Positions 1 to 11,000 of a stretch of 64,000 nt of DNA are shown one piece after another. The stretch's first letter is position 1. Each line of letters opens with the position of its first letter. The position numbers were made by a program, and so were the translations under genes. Location: assembly GCA_029204225.1 (NCBI GenBank), contig CM055100.1, positions 31,016,149-31,080,148 on the forward strand, in the 5' to 3' direction. The notes beneath the pieces were generated by a model. That model was not told the DNA's origin, searched no databases, and was given only the letters and a program-made list of their open reading frames with translations. The DNA comes from Diphasiastrum complanatum. Lineage: Eukaryota > Streptophyta > Lycopodiopsida > Lycopodiales > Lycopodiaceae.

Positions 1-168
1 GGAACAAACGACCAGAAGGAGGATACCAAAGATACTGTTGAGCAAGATTCTGATGATGACGAGGAGTACAAGCCTTCAATTAGCCACGAAGAAAGTTCCA
101 GCTCTTCCATAAGTCTGAAGTGTGCCAGAAGTATTGAAGTTGCTTGGTATATGACAGGGACGGTGTGA
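1..168 (+). CDS. Possible 3' end of an acidic coding segment (unassigned)
   Basis: An open frame runs from base 1 to a TGA at 166-168. It encodes an acidic, serine-rich stretch (a run of Asp/Glu around residues 18-24, then a Ser run around 34-39) and enters from outside the window. Composition alone makes it look coding. I recognise no domain, and it is not part of the MO25 protein encoded further right. It may be the tail of a transposon protein or a chance open frame. Confidence 0.2.
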   Translation, partial: GTNDQKEDTKDTVEQDSDDDEEYKPSISHEESSSSSISLKCARSIEVAWYMTGTV

Positions 169-336
169 GTGAAAGTCAGTTAAAGCATGTTTTGCAAAAA
201 GAACACAGTTTGAAAGGAAATTTTATGGGCTTCAATAGCCATTTCTTGAACTCAGACACCCAAGGAAGCAGCATAGATCAGACAATGATCAATACCCTTT
301 CATCTGGATGTTTGGCCAAGAAACTTTGTACGAAAG

Positions 337-663
337 CAATGGTCAAAAAAGTCTTTCCAGTGAATGGAGATGGTCGAAGTGGTTTTGACGCCAGTACGTG
401 TTCCCGAATCTTGCCACATCACCAATTGCTCTGTTTTTGACTCCACGTCAAATGTTTTTTGTCAACCGACAAAAACAGCACCCAGTGGTTTCTGATCCAT
501 TGATCAAAAAGCAGTGGGTGCTGTCTTTGAAGGCTCACCAAAAAACGTTTGACGTGGAGTCGAAAACAGAGCAATTAATGGCGTGGCAAAATACGGGAGT
601 ACGTAAGGCTGACACAACCACTCCTTCCGTCTGCATGCCCTGGAAGGACCTTTTTGGCCATTG
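337..663. repeat. Long imperfect inverted repeat (foldback/MITE-like hairpin)
   Basis: Two arms of about 160 bp pair around a centre at about 499.5, with the four-base loop CATT at 498-501. The arms share long blocks, such as GCTCTGTTTT near 428 and its complement near 572, and CAGCACCCA near 476 opposite TGGGTGCTG. I estimate 75-80 percent arm identity by eye. The same short peptide (ending DGRSG) can be read inward from both ends, a by-product of the symmetry. I found no clear target duplication. It could be a MITE or an inverted duplication. If transcribed it would fold into a hairpin of about 330 nt. Confidence 0.8.
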
Positions 664-705
664 TTGAACATGATGCATATGTTATGAATGAGATGCAGAT
701 GTGCT

Positions 706-772
<67 letters not shown>

Positions 773-932
773 TTGCACGGAGCAAACCATTTCTGACTAA
801 CCATTCAAATTTCACAGAGCTAACCATTTGTAAGCAACCACGATAAATTAGCCATGACACCAATAGACTGCAAAAAAATATATACATCTCATTTGATGCC
901 ACTGTACATGATGCTAAAATGTGTATCAGTAT
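664..932. repeat. (CT)n microsatellite and non-coding spacer
   Basis: An uninterrupted CT repeat of about 31 units occupies roughly 708-769. The rest of the stretch up to the hAT-1 stop codon is AT-rich and shows no coding potential I can support. It probably holds the missing or unrecognised 3' end of hAT-1. Confidence 0.85.
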
Positions 933-3160
933 CTACAAGTCTGTGCTAAAAAAATCATCCCTCTGCGTGCCAGATGCATCTGCAGGGGTGTTAAATACAA
1001 AGTCTGGCTGGGAGTCTGGAGGCATCTGGGACTCTAAGTCTGGGCCAACGCCTGCCAAGAGATGACTAGAAAAATCATCAGTGCGTCCCCTCTTGGCTGG
1101 CCTGCCTCTGGGTCTGCCGGAAGGAACCCTCTGTGGTACACTCCTGCCTGGGGGTCTCCCTCTGCCACGGGGGGGTCTCTGGGAAGAACTGCCGGCCTGT
1201 GATGCTCTGAGTCGTCTCTGCGCTATCTGTCTCTGGGCAGCAGCCTCTGTCTCCCTCGCAAACTTTGACCAGCCATCATTAGAAAGGGGGCGTGATGCGG
1301 GAGTACTGGGTGGGGCACGTGGACCATTTCCTACAAGGTCGACCGTCTCGTCTGAATCATATGTGGGCTCATCATCAGAGGAGGGCGATGGAACGTCAGC
1401 AGGGAGGGGGGTGGTCTCATCGGCATTGACATCATCCTCGGGATCACCCTGTAGAGCACGCCAAGCGGCATCGTCTGGATCAACCTCTGGCTCTGGCTCA
1501 TGATCTGCCGCTGCAACCAGGCACTCATCGGGATTGACCTGCACAAGTCAATCATTCGTGAGAATAGCTGAAGCAACCGTGAGGGCATTACACTGAATGT
1601 CTTAAACCAATACGAAAGCAAAACGACAGAGCAACGAAATTTACCTGCAGCAGCAAGGCGTGTGCACCTCCTGCCCTCATGCTCTCCGCGATGCGTCGAA
1701 CCACCCTGGTGTTGGTGTTGCAGTACACCAGGTCATTGCACCGTTCCGTCGTCAGAGGGTTCCGCCTGTTAGTGTGAACAAGGTTGAACGCTGACCAGTT
1801 CCGCTCGCACACGCAAGCAGAACAGTCCTGCATTAATTGGCAACAACTCGAGTGAGTACCGACCTTGTAGAGAAAATGCGAAAACTGGTTGGCTGAATGA
1901 GATCAAACAACATACCTGTGAAAGGACTCGGAGCGCGAGCGTCCTCAGGTCTGGCTGCCCAGTGCCATAGCTCTCCCACCATGATACAGGCAAGAGCCTG
2001 TTCTCTCGAACTCGTGCAAGGTCCTCGCCGAACAGCCCCAGAGAGTGCCTGCAGTTGAGCAACGATATGCTTGAGTACACTTGACCCCGCGCAGGGAAAT
2101 TGAACGAACGACAGCGTACGATAGATCAAGAGTTTACCTGTAACCGAGCCTCTGCACCTCGAGCCTGCTGCGGAACCCAGTGTCGCTGCTGAGGAGGCGG
2201 ATGTATGCGAACCAGTCCGCACGCAGCTCTGCATCGTCGTACTGCCTCTCGCTCTGAAACAGCGGATGCAGTATGTGGGCCACACTGTGAATGGGCCGAT
2301 GAAACTTATCCCATCGCCGCTGCCACAAGCGGCTGATAGGCTCCAACTTGTGGACCAAACCACGTGGAGGCAACAGTTACATACCATCGTGTTGCGGCAG
2401 CAAGACGAAACAGAGTGCAAAATAGAAGTAAGGATGGTGAGACGGAAAAAAGTTATACCTGGCAGGGTCCAGCTCAGAACGCTGGAGAGACTCGCCTATG
2501 CGGTCCATGAACTCGTAAATGAGGCCCATCGTGCACCCCTCGCGATCAACGAGCCTCAGAACAGAGTAGATGGGGCGCATGACGTCCATCAGCTGCCGCA
2601 TATCCACCCAGAAAGGCCCCATGAATAAGATGTCGTGGAAGGCCAAGCCCTCTAGGGTCGTGGACAGGTCCATGGCGGTGAACTTTGCAGAAGTGGCCAT
2701 TGCCGCAATTCACCCTTGAGCTTGTGTAGCCGCTCAAGCATGATGAACTGGTAGGCGAAGCGGGTGCGAGCGGGCTTCTTCAAGTCGAGCCTGCATTGAC
2801 AAACGGAATGAGAGGCACACATGAAACGAGCAAAAAAAAAGAAGCATCTTGAACGAGCCAAAAAATAAGTGGCAGCTTACCTGCTGAATGTGCGGAAAAG
2901 GGCTGTCATGCGGCGCTTGCGTGTGACAAAGTCCACAACCGCAAGTGCCCTCATGAGAATGTCACTGACCCAAGGCAGGCGCCCGATGGAATGCAGGAGG
3001 AGGTCCAGTGAGTGTGCGGCGCATGGAATCCACACAATGGAGGGGTAGTCTGCCATAAGAAGCTCCCCCATACCGTGGCAGTTGGACGCATTGTCCGTCA
3101 CAACCTTTCGCGATACGTTCACACGATCAGTCCACAACTTGGAAACACATTGCAATCAAT
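933..3160 (-). pseudogene. hAT-1 transposase, C-terminal exons (catalytic core, dimerisation, AT-hook tail)
   Basis: Exons read right to left. 3155-2881: VVTDNASNC and CAAHSLDLLL, the hAT core with a catalytic Asp, ending at a GTAAGC donor. About 2790-2457: RLDLKKPARTRFAY, with a one-base frameshift near 2705, ending at GTATAAC. About 2373-2139: the WDKFHRPIHSVAHILHPLF block. About 2080-1914: the PVSWWESYG block ending LALRVLSQ. About 1829-1647: CSACVCERNWSAF and the hAT dimerisation domain. 1540-933: an acidic then basic tail with the AT-hook GRPRGRPAKRGR, ending in TAG. Several splice sites match hAT-2, and others (for example at 2880) are extra. The nested LTR element and frameshifts make this a pseudogene. 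Confidence 0.85.
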
Positions 3161-3239
3161 CGAAAACTACTGAAAACTATTGTATTAACATTAAGCAGCA
3201 AATGACCAAGCAACTAATGAAAGAAGATTATACCTGGAC

Positions 3240-6080
3240 AGTTAGAAATTAGTTTTGATCTGATTCATTAGTATAAGCTTTAAATGTGATGATGTAATTG
3301 GTGTACAGTTTATTGTCATGTGAGGGACTTGATGGTGGCTTTGGAGTTCACATCTCAGTGTATTCTCAGGGAGTGGTTTGGAACCATTCACAGGAGCAGC
3401 TAGGAGCTAGCTTGGGGAAATTGCTAGCGATCTACTGCAGGGGATACTGATGGCAAGGACTTTATGGTGTGCTCATTTGGGAGTACAAGTTGGCATTACA
3501 GCAGGGGGCCAGTTTTGGACATTGGCATCGATGGGGAGGCATCTACCATCACGGGCGTGGATAAGCTATCTATAGCTTTCATGCATTTGGCTGTATTTGC
3601 AGGAGTCTAGGCTTGGCACAGGTGTTGGAATTTCCATGGTGCAGATTCTCAGGTGGTGAGATCAGGGGAAGCTTAGAGGAAGTCACTCAGAGCCATATAC
3701 CTCAGTACGATCAGGGAGACAGTAGTCTCGAGATCCCGTGAACGGCGACTCAGGGATATGCTTGCGTTGGCATGGTGTCAGGTGGCACATAACCAGGGAG
3801 AGCGAGCAGATGCTAGGAGCCAGGTGGAACAGGTGATGCTTTGGAGTTCGGCTTGTCTAGCAGGATGGTGACCAGGATCGGAGACATCAGGTGAGCATAG
3901 TATGTGGATGACGAGTCCATTGGGGTGGCACTCATGGAGATGCTACAGTTGCTCAGGTATGATATGTCATTGTATGGACGATGTTCTTCAGCTGGTGCAT
4001 CATGTGATGACCTAGGGATGGGTCATGCCTACTTGGAGGTAGGTGGCATGGAGTGTACCTGCGGTGGTACATATCCTGAGGGCATGGAGTGCATTACGGG
4101 ATGATGTGGATCCATCATGCCCATGGTTGTGAGCCGACAGGGATGGAGATGGTTGCTCAGGGAGTGACAGCTGATACTTTGGCGAGTAATCAGGTGAGCT
4201 GCATGGTTATATGCACAGTGATCTCCAGGTTGGCGTCACATGTTGTTTCTATCCATCATTATTTGGTAAGCAGGATGCAGTTTTTGGTTAGATCCAGTTG
4301 GAGTCCAGTTGCACTACAGGTGGACAAATTCTTGGGGAGCTATCAGCGGGTAATGGATACTTGGTGATCAGATGGTACAAGGTACAGGGTTTTGGAGCTA
4401 TCCTACCTGATATGCTATGGATCGTAGGTGAGTTATTCATCACGATAGTGGATCTAGTTTGCATTTGCTTTGGCTTGGACGCTATGATGGATACAATGTT
4501 GGTGAGATAGGCTCCTTGGTAGGAGGCCTATGTACTGGTCAAATCAGAGCTGGCAACGTCAAGCATGGAAAGTTGAACCACATGGGATGTAGGATAGGCA
4601 GATCATCATCAGTATCTTTGGGAGGTAGGCGAGCTACTCAGGTATAGCCTATGGTGAGGTTTGTGTACATTCATCCATTGAGTCCTTGGTAGACTTTTGT
4701 GCTTGGAGCATGGAGAATGGATGGGGATCAACTTTTAGGGCTTATTGGACAGGATGTCAGGGCAAAGCGGCTTGGAGCATAGCTTTGTTTGGGAGATACA
4801 TCAGGGATAAGGCTTGGAGCGCTCATTGGTTCAAGATGGTTGATCTTGGATGATGTATGAGGACATCTATGTGATATGGTTGGACGTGAGGGCATCTTGG
4901 TTACAGGTGCAGGCCATGGACCTGATTTGGTGACCAGTGGTGTAGCAGCTGATCTACAGGTGGCACAGGTGTTGGTACGACAGGATATCACTTATGGGCA
5001 GGCCTTGGTCATGTATTTGATGCTTTATCATTCGTGTTGGTTTGCATGAGTGTGTGTGGGCTTGCATGTTGCCTTGTCACGGGAGTTTAGATCTGAGTCA
5101 GAGTTGTATGTGGTTGTGCATTTGCTACGTCAGGAACAAAGTAGTCATTTATGCTCATTGACTTGTCATTGTCTACTAGCTGTTTATCTGGTGAGGGTGC
5201 AATCTTATGGTGGCAGTAAGATTTCCTCAGGTTGAGCCTCAGTCGCTCATTTATGTCAGCTTTACAGGTTTGTGCTTGTAAGTGCTTGATAGGATGTCAG
5301 CCTAGCTAGATGGAGGATGTAAGTCTCATGGTGGCAGTGGGATTTCCTTAGTTTGAGCCATGTCGCTCATGTGGTCCACTTGTGTTCAAGTCGGATTGGG
5401 GACAAGTCAGTTTTTCGAGAGTGTGGTAGACTCTTTGTATGAGCATTGTGGTTGCATGATACTTTGTGAGTCAAACCTGGTGGTTTGTTGGTGTGCTTGA
5501 GTGTGAGTCAAGTTCAGAGTAGCAGGACATGCATAACATCTTTTGGACACTCCAGACATTGCTACAAATTATTGTTTTTCACTCTTATCACATTTGAGCT
5601 TAAGGGAGAGAGTTAGAAATCAGTTTTGATCTGATTCATTAGTATAAGCTCTAAATGTGATGATGTAATTGGTGTACAGTTTATTTGGTTTACTGTATAT
5701 GGTTGTGATCGGGACGTGACCCGTTAGGATATATTGATCGGGCACTGATCCCGTAGACGGATACTTGGGTTAGCCGAGTAGCCACACATAGGAAGAATTA
5801 GCCTGTACAGAGTTATTTACAGTACTTGCTATACTTGGGGGCATGTCCCAAGTTTGTCGGTCGAATTTGGCCATATTGGGCCCGACCTTAGTTTGACAGG
5901 TGGTAGGCCAATTTTAGGACACCTGCCTTTTCATGCAGTTTGTGAATACTCTATATGTACAGTGTTTCTTTGTAATCTGTTAACTTTTGTTGTGCCATCT
6001 TTGAGAGCTTGTGAGGAGTGGCTATGGTGATTGTGTGATGTGATCTGCATACTGCACTATATTCTATCAGAATTTCAACT
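3240..6080 (+). mobile_element. Non-autonomous LTR retrotransposon nested in hAT-1
   Basis: The element sits between 5-bp direct repeats TGGAC (3235-3239 and 6081-6085). The 3' LTR is 5611-6080 (470 bp) and is preceded by the purine tract TAAGGGAGAG (5601-5610). The 5' LTR survives only as 75 bp at 3240-3314, matching the first 75 bases of the 3' LTR with two mismatches. Both LTRs begin AGTTAGAAAT and the element ends TTTCAACT, so its termini would be AGTT...AACT rather than TG...CA. The ~2.3 kb internal region is G/T-rich, full of stops and shows no gag or pol. It contains an internal direct repeat (about 5203-5251 and 5326-5374, around GGTGGCAGT and GATTTCCT). It inserted at or next to an exon/intron border of hAT-1. 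Confidence 0.8.
5611..6080 (+). repeat. 3' LTR of the nested non-autonomous element
   Basis: A 470-bp LTR directly after the purine tract at 5601-5610. It is the only full LTR of this element. Its first 75 bp recur at 3240-3314 as the truncated 5' LTR. A GTACAGTGTTT stretch around 5957 may belong to the R/U5 part, but no promoter can be assigned with certainty. Confidence 0.75.
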
Positions 6081-6085
6081 TGGAC

Positions 6086-7134
6086 AATGCGCTGTGGTCT
6101 GACCTCCTCTATCGCTGTGCAAATGATGTCGTAAATGTACTCAGCCGAATGCACTCTCCCGCCTCGGAGTCGTCGATGCTGCGCAAGAACATGGAACCGT
6201 AACAACTGGAAACAATCACGTTGATGAGTGGACGTCTGCGACGATCAGTCCACGCATCAGCCATGATGGAACAGCCGTATCTATCCCAAGCCTCGTGCAG
6301 TGCGGCCAGTCTCTCTCTGACTGATGCAACCCGGTCCTGGAGCAAAGGGCCTCGTAGTGCGTCGGCTGTGGGTGGTGTGTAGCCGGGCCCGCAGACTGCA
6401 ACTTTCGAGATAGCCTCTCGAAAGATGCGGGATGATGCCATGATAAAGGGGAGGTTCAGGTCATAGAACATTTGTGCTATGGTCCTGGTGGCCTCTCTGT
6501 GCTGCCCCTCTCTGAAAGATCCCGGCATGGACATCTGTCTGGTGCCTCGGGATGTGGATGGCTGAGAGGATGTGGACGGACGATGCGGATCTGGAGGTGG
6601 TGGCATAGGTGCAGGTGCGGAAGCGGAGGATGTGGACGGGCCGTACAGATTTGACGGTGGTGGCACAGGCGTAGGTGCAGCAGTGGAGGCTGTGGATCCA
6701 TGGGGAGTACTGGCGGAGGGGGTACAGGTAGCTGTGGCGGAGGCGGTGGCGGGTGCAGATGCGATGGTGGCAGTGGCGCTGGGTGTACCAGTGGCAGGGG
6801 CAGGGGCAGGGGCAGTGGCAGTGGGTGCACCAGTGGAAATAGAGTCCGCGGCATCTGTGGACGGCTCGCCGGGCTCAGCAGCTGGCTCAGAATATGTCTC
6901 GATAATGCGAGCTCTCTCCGCAGCGGGGATGACCATACAAACGCCGATCCCGTAGCGTCCCCCGGTGGGTCGGACTCGCAACCCCCCCAGATGTGCTCGA
7001 ATCCGAGAGGCGTTCCCTGTGAACTGCTTTCGACAAAAAGGGCAACGCCACTTTTTGTTGGGCATCACCTGCACCTCATCCCAAATGGGACGAGCAACAA
7101 TATCTCTCTCTCTCTCTCTCTCTCTCACGCACAC
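6086..7134 (-). pseudogene. hAT-1 transposase, N-terminal part (BED finger, DUF659-like)
   Basis: The reading frame from 7134 leftwards starts with a low-complexity RE repeat that translates a CT microsatellite. The true start is therefore probably the Met just before PNKKWRCPFC, or further upstream. A BED-type zinc finger follows (CPFC, then the RIRAHLGG histidine), then about 130 residues of Pro/Ala/Ser/Thr-rich linker. A conserved block FYDLNLPF ... CSIMADAWTD with RRRPLINV is typical of plant BED/DUF659 hAT transposases. Near 6170-6180 a one-base loss shifts the frame; the next frame continues SAEYIYDIICTAIEEVRPQR up to the LTR insertion at 6080. The family cuts and pastes DNA in the nucleus. 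This copy cannot make an intact protein. Confidence 0.85.
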
Positions 7135-7460
7135 ACAGAAGTACGCAAATCCAATCTCTCTCTCCCACCCTAAACCCTAAACCCCAAACTCAAGCACCCT
7201 TAAACCTAAATCCTAAACTCACACACACACTGTGCACACACACAAATCTTCTCTCTCTCCATCTCTCACACTCTCTGTCTCTTCCTCTGTCTTTCTCACA
7301 CACAGATCACCACACACACAACTGTATGCACACAAATCAACAATATCCACACACACACACACACAATTTTCACACACACACACACAAACACCATCTCTCT
7401 CTCTCTCTATGCCTCTCCCACTCACTCTCTCTCTCCCTCTTCCGCCCTCTTTCGCTGCTC
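7095..7460. repeat. CT- and CA-rich low-complexity block with telomere-like motif
   Basis: Runs of CT (7099-7126 and about 7250-7290), CA (about 7219-7243, 7350-7367) and mixed CT/CA extend over 360 bp. Around 7167-7187 the sequence holds two plant telomere-type units (CCCTAAA) followed by degenerate ones. Open frames here are translations of simple repeats and are not genes. Confidence 0.85.
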
Positions 7461-7484
7461 TCGGGTTTTGCGGACTGTCCGCAG

Positions 7485-7673
7485 GGCCCGCGTCCTTTTG
7501 TTTTGTTTTTTTTTAATTTTTTTTCAAAAAAAACGTGTCCGGGGCCCGGACGCATTCTGGGCCCCGGACACGTCCAGCCCAAAAAAAAACAAAATTAAAA
7601 AAAAAAGGACGCGTCCAACCCCGCGTCCGGGGGTCGGACGTGGACGCAGGCATTTCGGCCCGGACCCTCATGT

Positions 7674-7675
<2 letters not shown>
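7485..7675. repeat. GC-rich foldback end, copy 1 (GCGTCC family)
   Basis: A T-rich/A-rich pair of arms surrounds a perfect inverted repeat CGTGTCCGGGGCCC / GGGCCCCGGACACG (about 7530-7572). This is followed by a block rich in GGACGCG and ending CCCGGACCCTCATGTCT at 7675. The same right-hand block recurs at about 57450-57534, and similarity stops at the same base in both copies, which defines an element boundary. It may be the 5' terminus of hAT-1 or an independent MITE. Confidence 0.65.

Positions 7676-7714
<39 letters not shown>
7676..7714. repeat. (TA)n microsatellite, insertion site of hAT-2
   Basis: An uninterrupted TA repeat directly abuts the left end of hAT-2. Another AT run (13894-13906) abuts its right end. 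The hAT 8-bp target duplication would therefore be ATATATAT, though a duplication inside a repeat cannot be proven. Confidence 0.85.
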
Positions 7715-7716
<2 letters not shown>

Positions 7717-7726
7717 TAGGTCCTGC

Positions 7727-7802
7727 GGTACTGGGTACCGCGGATCCCGGTACCGCGGGACCGTACTGGTACCGCGGTACCATGTTGGTACCGTGGTACC
7801 AT
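7727..7802. promoter_or_regulatory. Left subterminal GGTACC array of hAT-2
   Basis: Six GGTACC palindromes plus partial copies, often in the form GGTACCGCGG, lie within about 85 bp of the element end. hAT transposases are known to bind short subterminal motifs (Ac is the classic case), so this is probably the transposase-binding region. That role is inference. Confidence 0.55.
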
Positions 7803-8085
7803 AATATATTATATTATTTATTATTTAATTTTTTTTAAAATTTTTTTTAACTTAAACTACACGCCCGCCTCGCATTTCATCAGAAATTTTTTTGCGCCCT
7901 CCTCCGCCCTGCCATCGCTACTGTTCCCACCTGTTTGCCTTCGATTTCTTGCGTCGCCCTTCGCCCACGCATTGCCCTTCCTTGCATATGACTTGCTTCG
8001 CCCTGCCTTCGCCCATTTTCAGCGTCTCTCACAGTGTACCCTGCGTTTTTTTTCCAGCATTTTGTCCCTAGTTTTCTCCATCGCA

Positions 8086-11000
8086 ATGGTGCAATCCGAC
8101 CTTTCCGGTCTGTGGGACGAGGTAGACATTGTCAGGCGGGTTGCCGACAAGGCCAACAAGACCGGTCAGAAGATCGTGCGCTGCCGATACTGTCTCATCG
8201 AGTTTGCTGCATCCCTCACTCGCCTTAAAGGCCATCTACTCGGTGCACGCGCCAAAAATGGTGCCACCTTGAATGCTGCCCCTTGTGGTAGCATGACCGT
8301 CCCCGACAGGCAGCGACTACTGGACACCTACGGGCCGCGGCTCGTGGCATGGGAGAACACCATTTCGGAGGGCATTCTCCGATTTTGCACCGCTCCTTAT
8401 GTGGCTGACCCAGAGTTGCTGCCTGCTTGGCTGGCACGCACGAGGAGAGGGAGTGCATCCTCCTCCGGTCCCTTTGCCCCTCATCCCCCTCAGACAGTTC
8501 TGCCTCACGCACCCCCATCTGCTCAGATTCCGGTGGATCCCGTCCCATCGCGTCCGCCAGTTGCCACTGTGGTTCCACCACCACCCACTGTTGCTCGCAC
8601 TCCACCAGTCTACGACTTTCTCATGGACTCTCCGCCACCTGAGCAGGCCCAGGATGCTACTGTTGGGGCCTTCGAGGATGTGGAAGAGATCCCTTCTTCC
8701 TTCCCTTCCCATCCGGATGACCTCCTCAGCCAGCAGTTTTCGTACCCCATGCCAGATGTTGCCCCTCCACCAGTGCACCCCACCTATGCTGCTGCACCTA
8801 TCCCTGCCAGTGCCCAGCCTGTCGCGTCATCGTCCATTCCCGTCACGGTTGGTGCACCGTGCTGGAGGTCCACCACCCGTCGCCCACCAAGGAGAGCCCT
8901 TGTGCAGCAGACCATTCGCGGCGCGCATCAGCCGCACATGGACAGAGAGGCCACACAGGCCGTGGCCAATCCGATTTACGAGCTGAACCTGCCCTTTGCC
9001 ATCACCGACTCTGAGCCCTTCAGAAGGGCCTTCCGCCTTGCACAGTCTGTCAGCCCTAGCTGGAGAGTCCCTAGTTCAGAGGTTGTCCGCACACACATGC
9101 TGAGGGATAGGGTTGAGTCCTTGTCTAGAGAGATGGAGCCTCTACGTCGGCACTGGGCCACTTATGGTTGCAACATCATGCCCGATGGCTGGACTGATGT
9201 CAAGAGGAGGCCGATCTTCAACATACTGGTCTCCAGCTGCATGGGCACACAGTTTTTGAGGGCAGTGGATTGCAGCAGGGGGGGGGAGAGTCATATCTGC
9301 AGAGTTCATGTTTGATGTCATTAGGTCTTCCATCCTAGCCATAGGCCCACAGCATGTCGTCACGGTGGTGACGGACAATGCCACGAATTGCATTCAGATG
9401 GGTGTACTGCTAGAGGTCGAGTTCCCTCATATTGTTCATACCCCCTGTGCAGCCCACGACATAGACCTTTTGATGGGGGACATTGGAGCACTTCCCTGGG
9501 TTAGAGCCATCGTCCGGGACCAGGAAGAGGCGTGTTCTTGCCATGTTCCAGGTGTTCAGCCATCTGGACCTCCTTAAGCCAGCCCCCACACGCTTTGCAT
9601 TCGACTTGGTGGTCATCGACCGTTTGATCAGGTGCAGGGCCCAGCTTCTACAGATGGTTGCCAGTGATCTTTGGGTTGCCAGTACGTTTCCGCGCACTGA
9701 GGATGGGGAGCACTTTTCTTCCACGGTGAGGGGAGACCAGTTCTGGAGGGATGCACAGACATTGTCAGGACTGCTTTGACCACTCTACATTGTGCTCCGC
9801 ATGGCTGACAGCGAGGGGTCGACACTTGGTTTGGTGTATGAGCTCATGGATCGGATTGGACAGTTCCTGCAGGTGCCCATCTTGCAGCCAGCGAGGTGCG
9901 GTACAGTGTTGTAATTGACCTTTATCTTTTTAGTACATTGCTAGTTTGTTTTTCTGTCAATGTTAAGTTTTTTCGTAATGCCCTAAACCACATGCCCCTC
10001 ACCTGCAGGATGACAGAGCTGAAGTTCATATGGGAGACGCGATGGAACTACTTCCACAGGAGTATCCACAGCGTTGCACACATGCTGCATCCCCTCTTCC
10101 TCTCTCCGACACAGATTGCAGACAGGGAGCTCGAGGCCGATTGGCTTCAGTACATTTACAGGGTGGGTCCACACATAGGTTTGGATCCTATCAGGCTCAT
10201 GGAGGAGCTTGCTGCATTTCGTTTCGGCATGGGCACATTCGGCCACCCGGCTGCTCAGGATCCAGAGAGGAGGCAGCTACCCATTACTTGGTGGACCATG
10301 TTCGGTAGCACATACCCATCTATACAGCGTCTTGCACTGAGTGTCCTTTCTCAGGTATGCATCTTATTTTATCCTCCATTGTTGTGTTTCGTTGAAGTTC
10401 CACCTCTGCCACAATGTGCTGAAGTATTTCAATGCACGCACCACAGGACTGTGCTGCTTCCGTGTGTGAGCGTAATTGGAGCACATGGGCACTCATTCAC
10501 ACGAGGAGAAGAAACCGGTTGTCAGTGAGTCAGTTGGAGCGGTTGGTGTTCTGTAGCACCAACGCACGTCTCGCCAGGAGACTTTCGACCATTATGAGCG
10601 CATTGCAGGTGATAAGCTAATCTTTCATAGCATGTTGGTTGACTCCTGGTATGTTGGTTTCATTCCTTGATAGAGTTGTCTCCCTGACATGCAAATTTTA
10701 AACCTTGCAGATGAAGATATTTGATTTGGAGCGCCAGGTTGACTTGCCTACGGACAACACCCATCCCATGCCTGCAGATGACCTGGGCACACAATTGATG
10801 GCAGAGAGAGAGAGGGAGCTTGCCGAGATGAGAGAGAGAGAGAGCTTGGGCTTGAGCACAGAGAGCCCCCATTGTATGAGGCAGATGAGCCAGTGTCAGA
10901 GGATGAGCATGATGAGGATGAGCCCATTCGGGTTGTGTTTGCCAGATCAGAGAGGGATGAGGCAGATGATACAGGTGCAGGGCACACGCCACGGGCAGGG

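Larger units (their letters stand above)
933..7134 (-). mobile_element. hAT-1: degenerate BED/hAT DNA transposon, split by an LTR element
   Basis: The minus strand carries, in transposase order, a BED zinc finger, a DUF659-like region, the hAT catalytic core, the hAT dimerisation domain and an AT-hook tail. The order runs from 7134 to 6086 and resumes at 3239 down to 933, because an LTR element occupies 3240-6080. The right border may reach the GC-rich terminus at 7675. No matching left terminus is visible near 900, so the 3' end is probably lost. Protein alignment with hAT-2 shows a related but distinct family, with extra introns in hAT-1. Frameshifts make it non-autonomous now. Confidence 0.85.

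Noticed and set aside
575-790. Open frame with a long Arg-Glu repeat
   Set aside because: It is a translation of the (CT)n microsatellite and the foldback arm; no coding evidence. The same holds for similar frames at 7219-7425, 37382-37657 and 48932-49120.
1081-1503. 140-codon plus-strand frame
   Set aside because: Antisense shadow of the GC-rich hAT-1 transposase tail, whose AT-hook and acidic composition support the minus strand.
3904-4647. Chain of short plus-strand frames in the nested LTR element
   Set aside because: No gag or pol motif, short and overlapping; the G/T-rich composition explains the open frames.
6472-7180. Several Gly-rich plus-strand frames
   Set aside because: Antisense to the Pro/Ala/Ser-rich linker of the hAT-1 transposase; repeat composition opens all frames.
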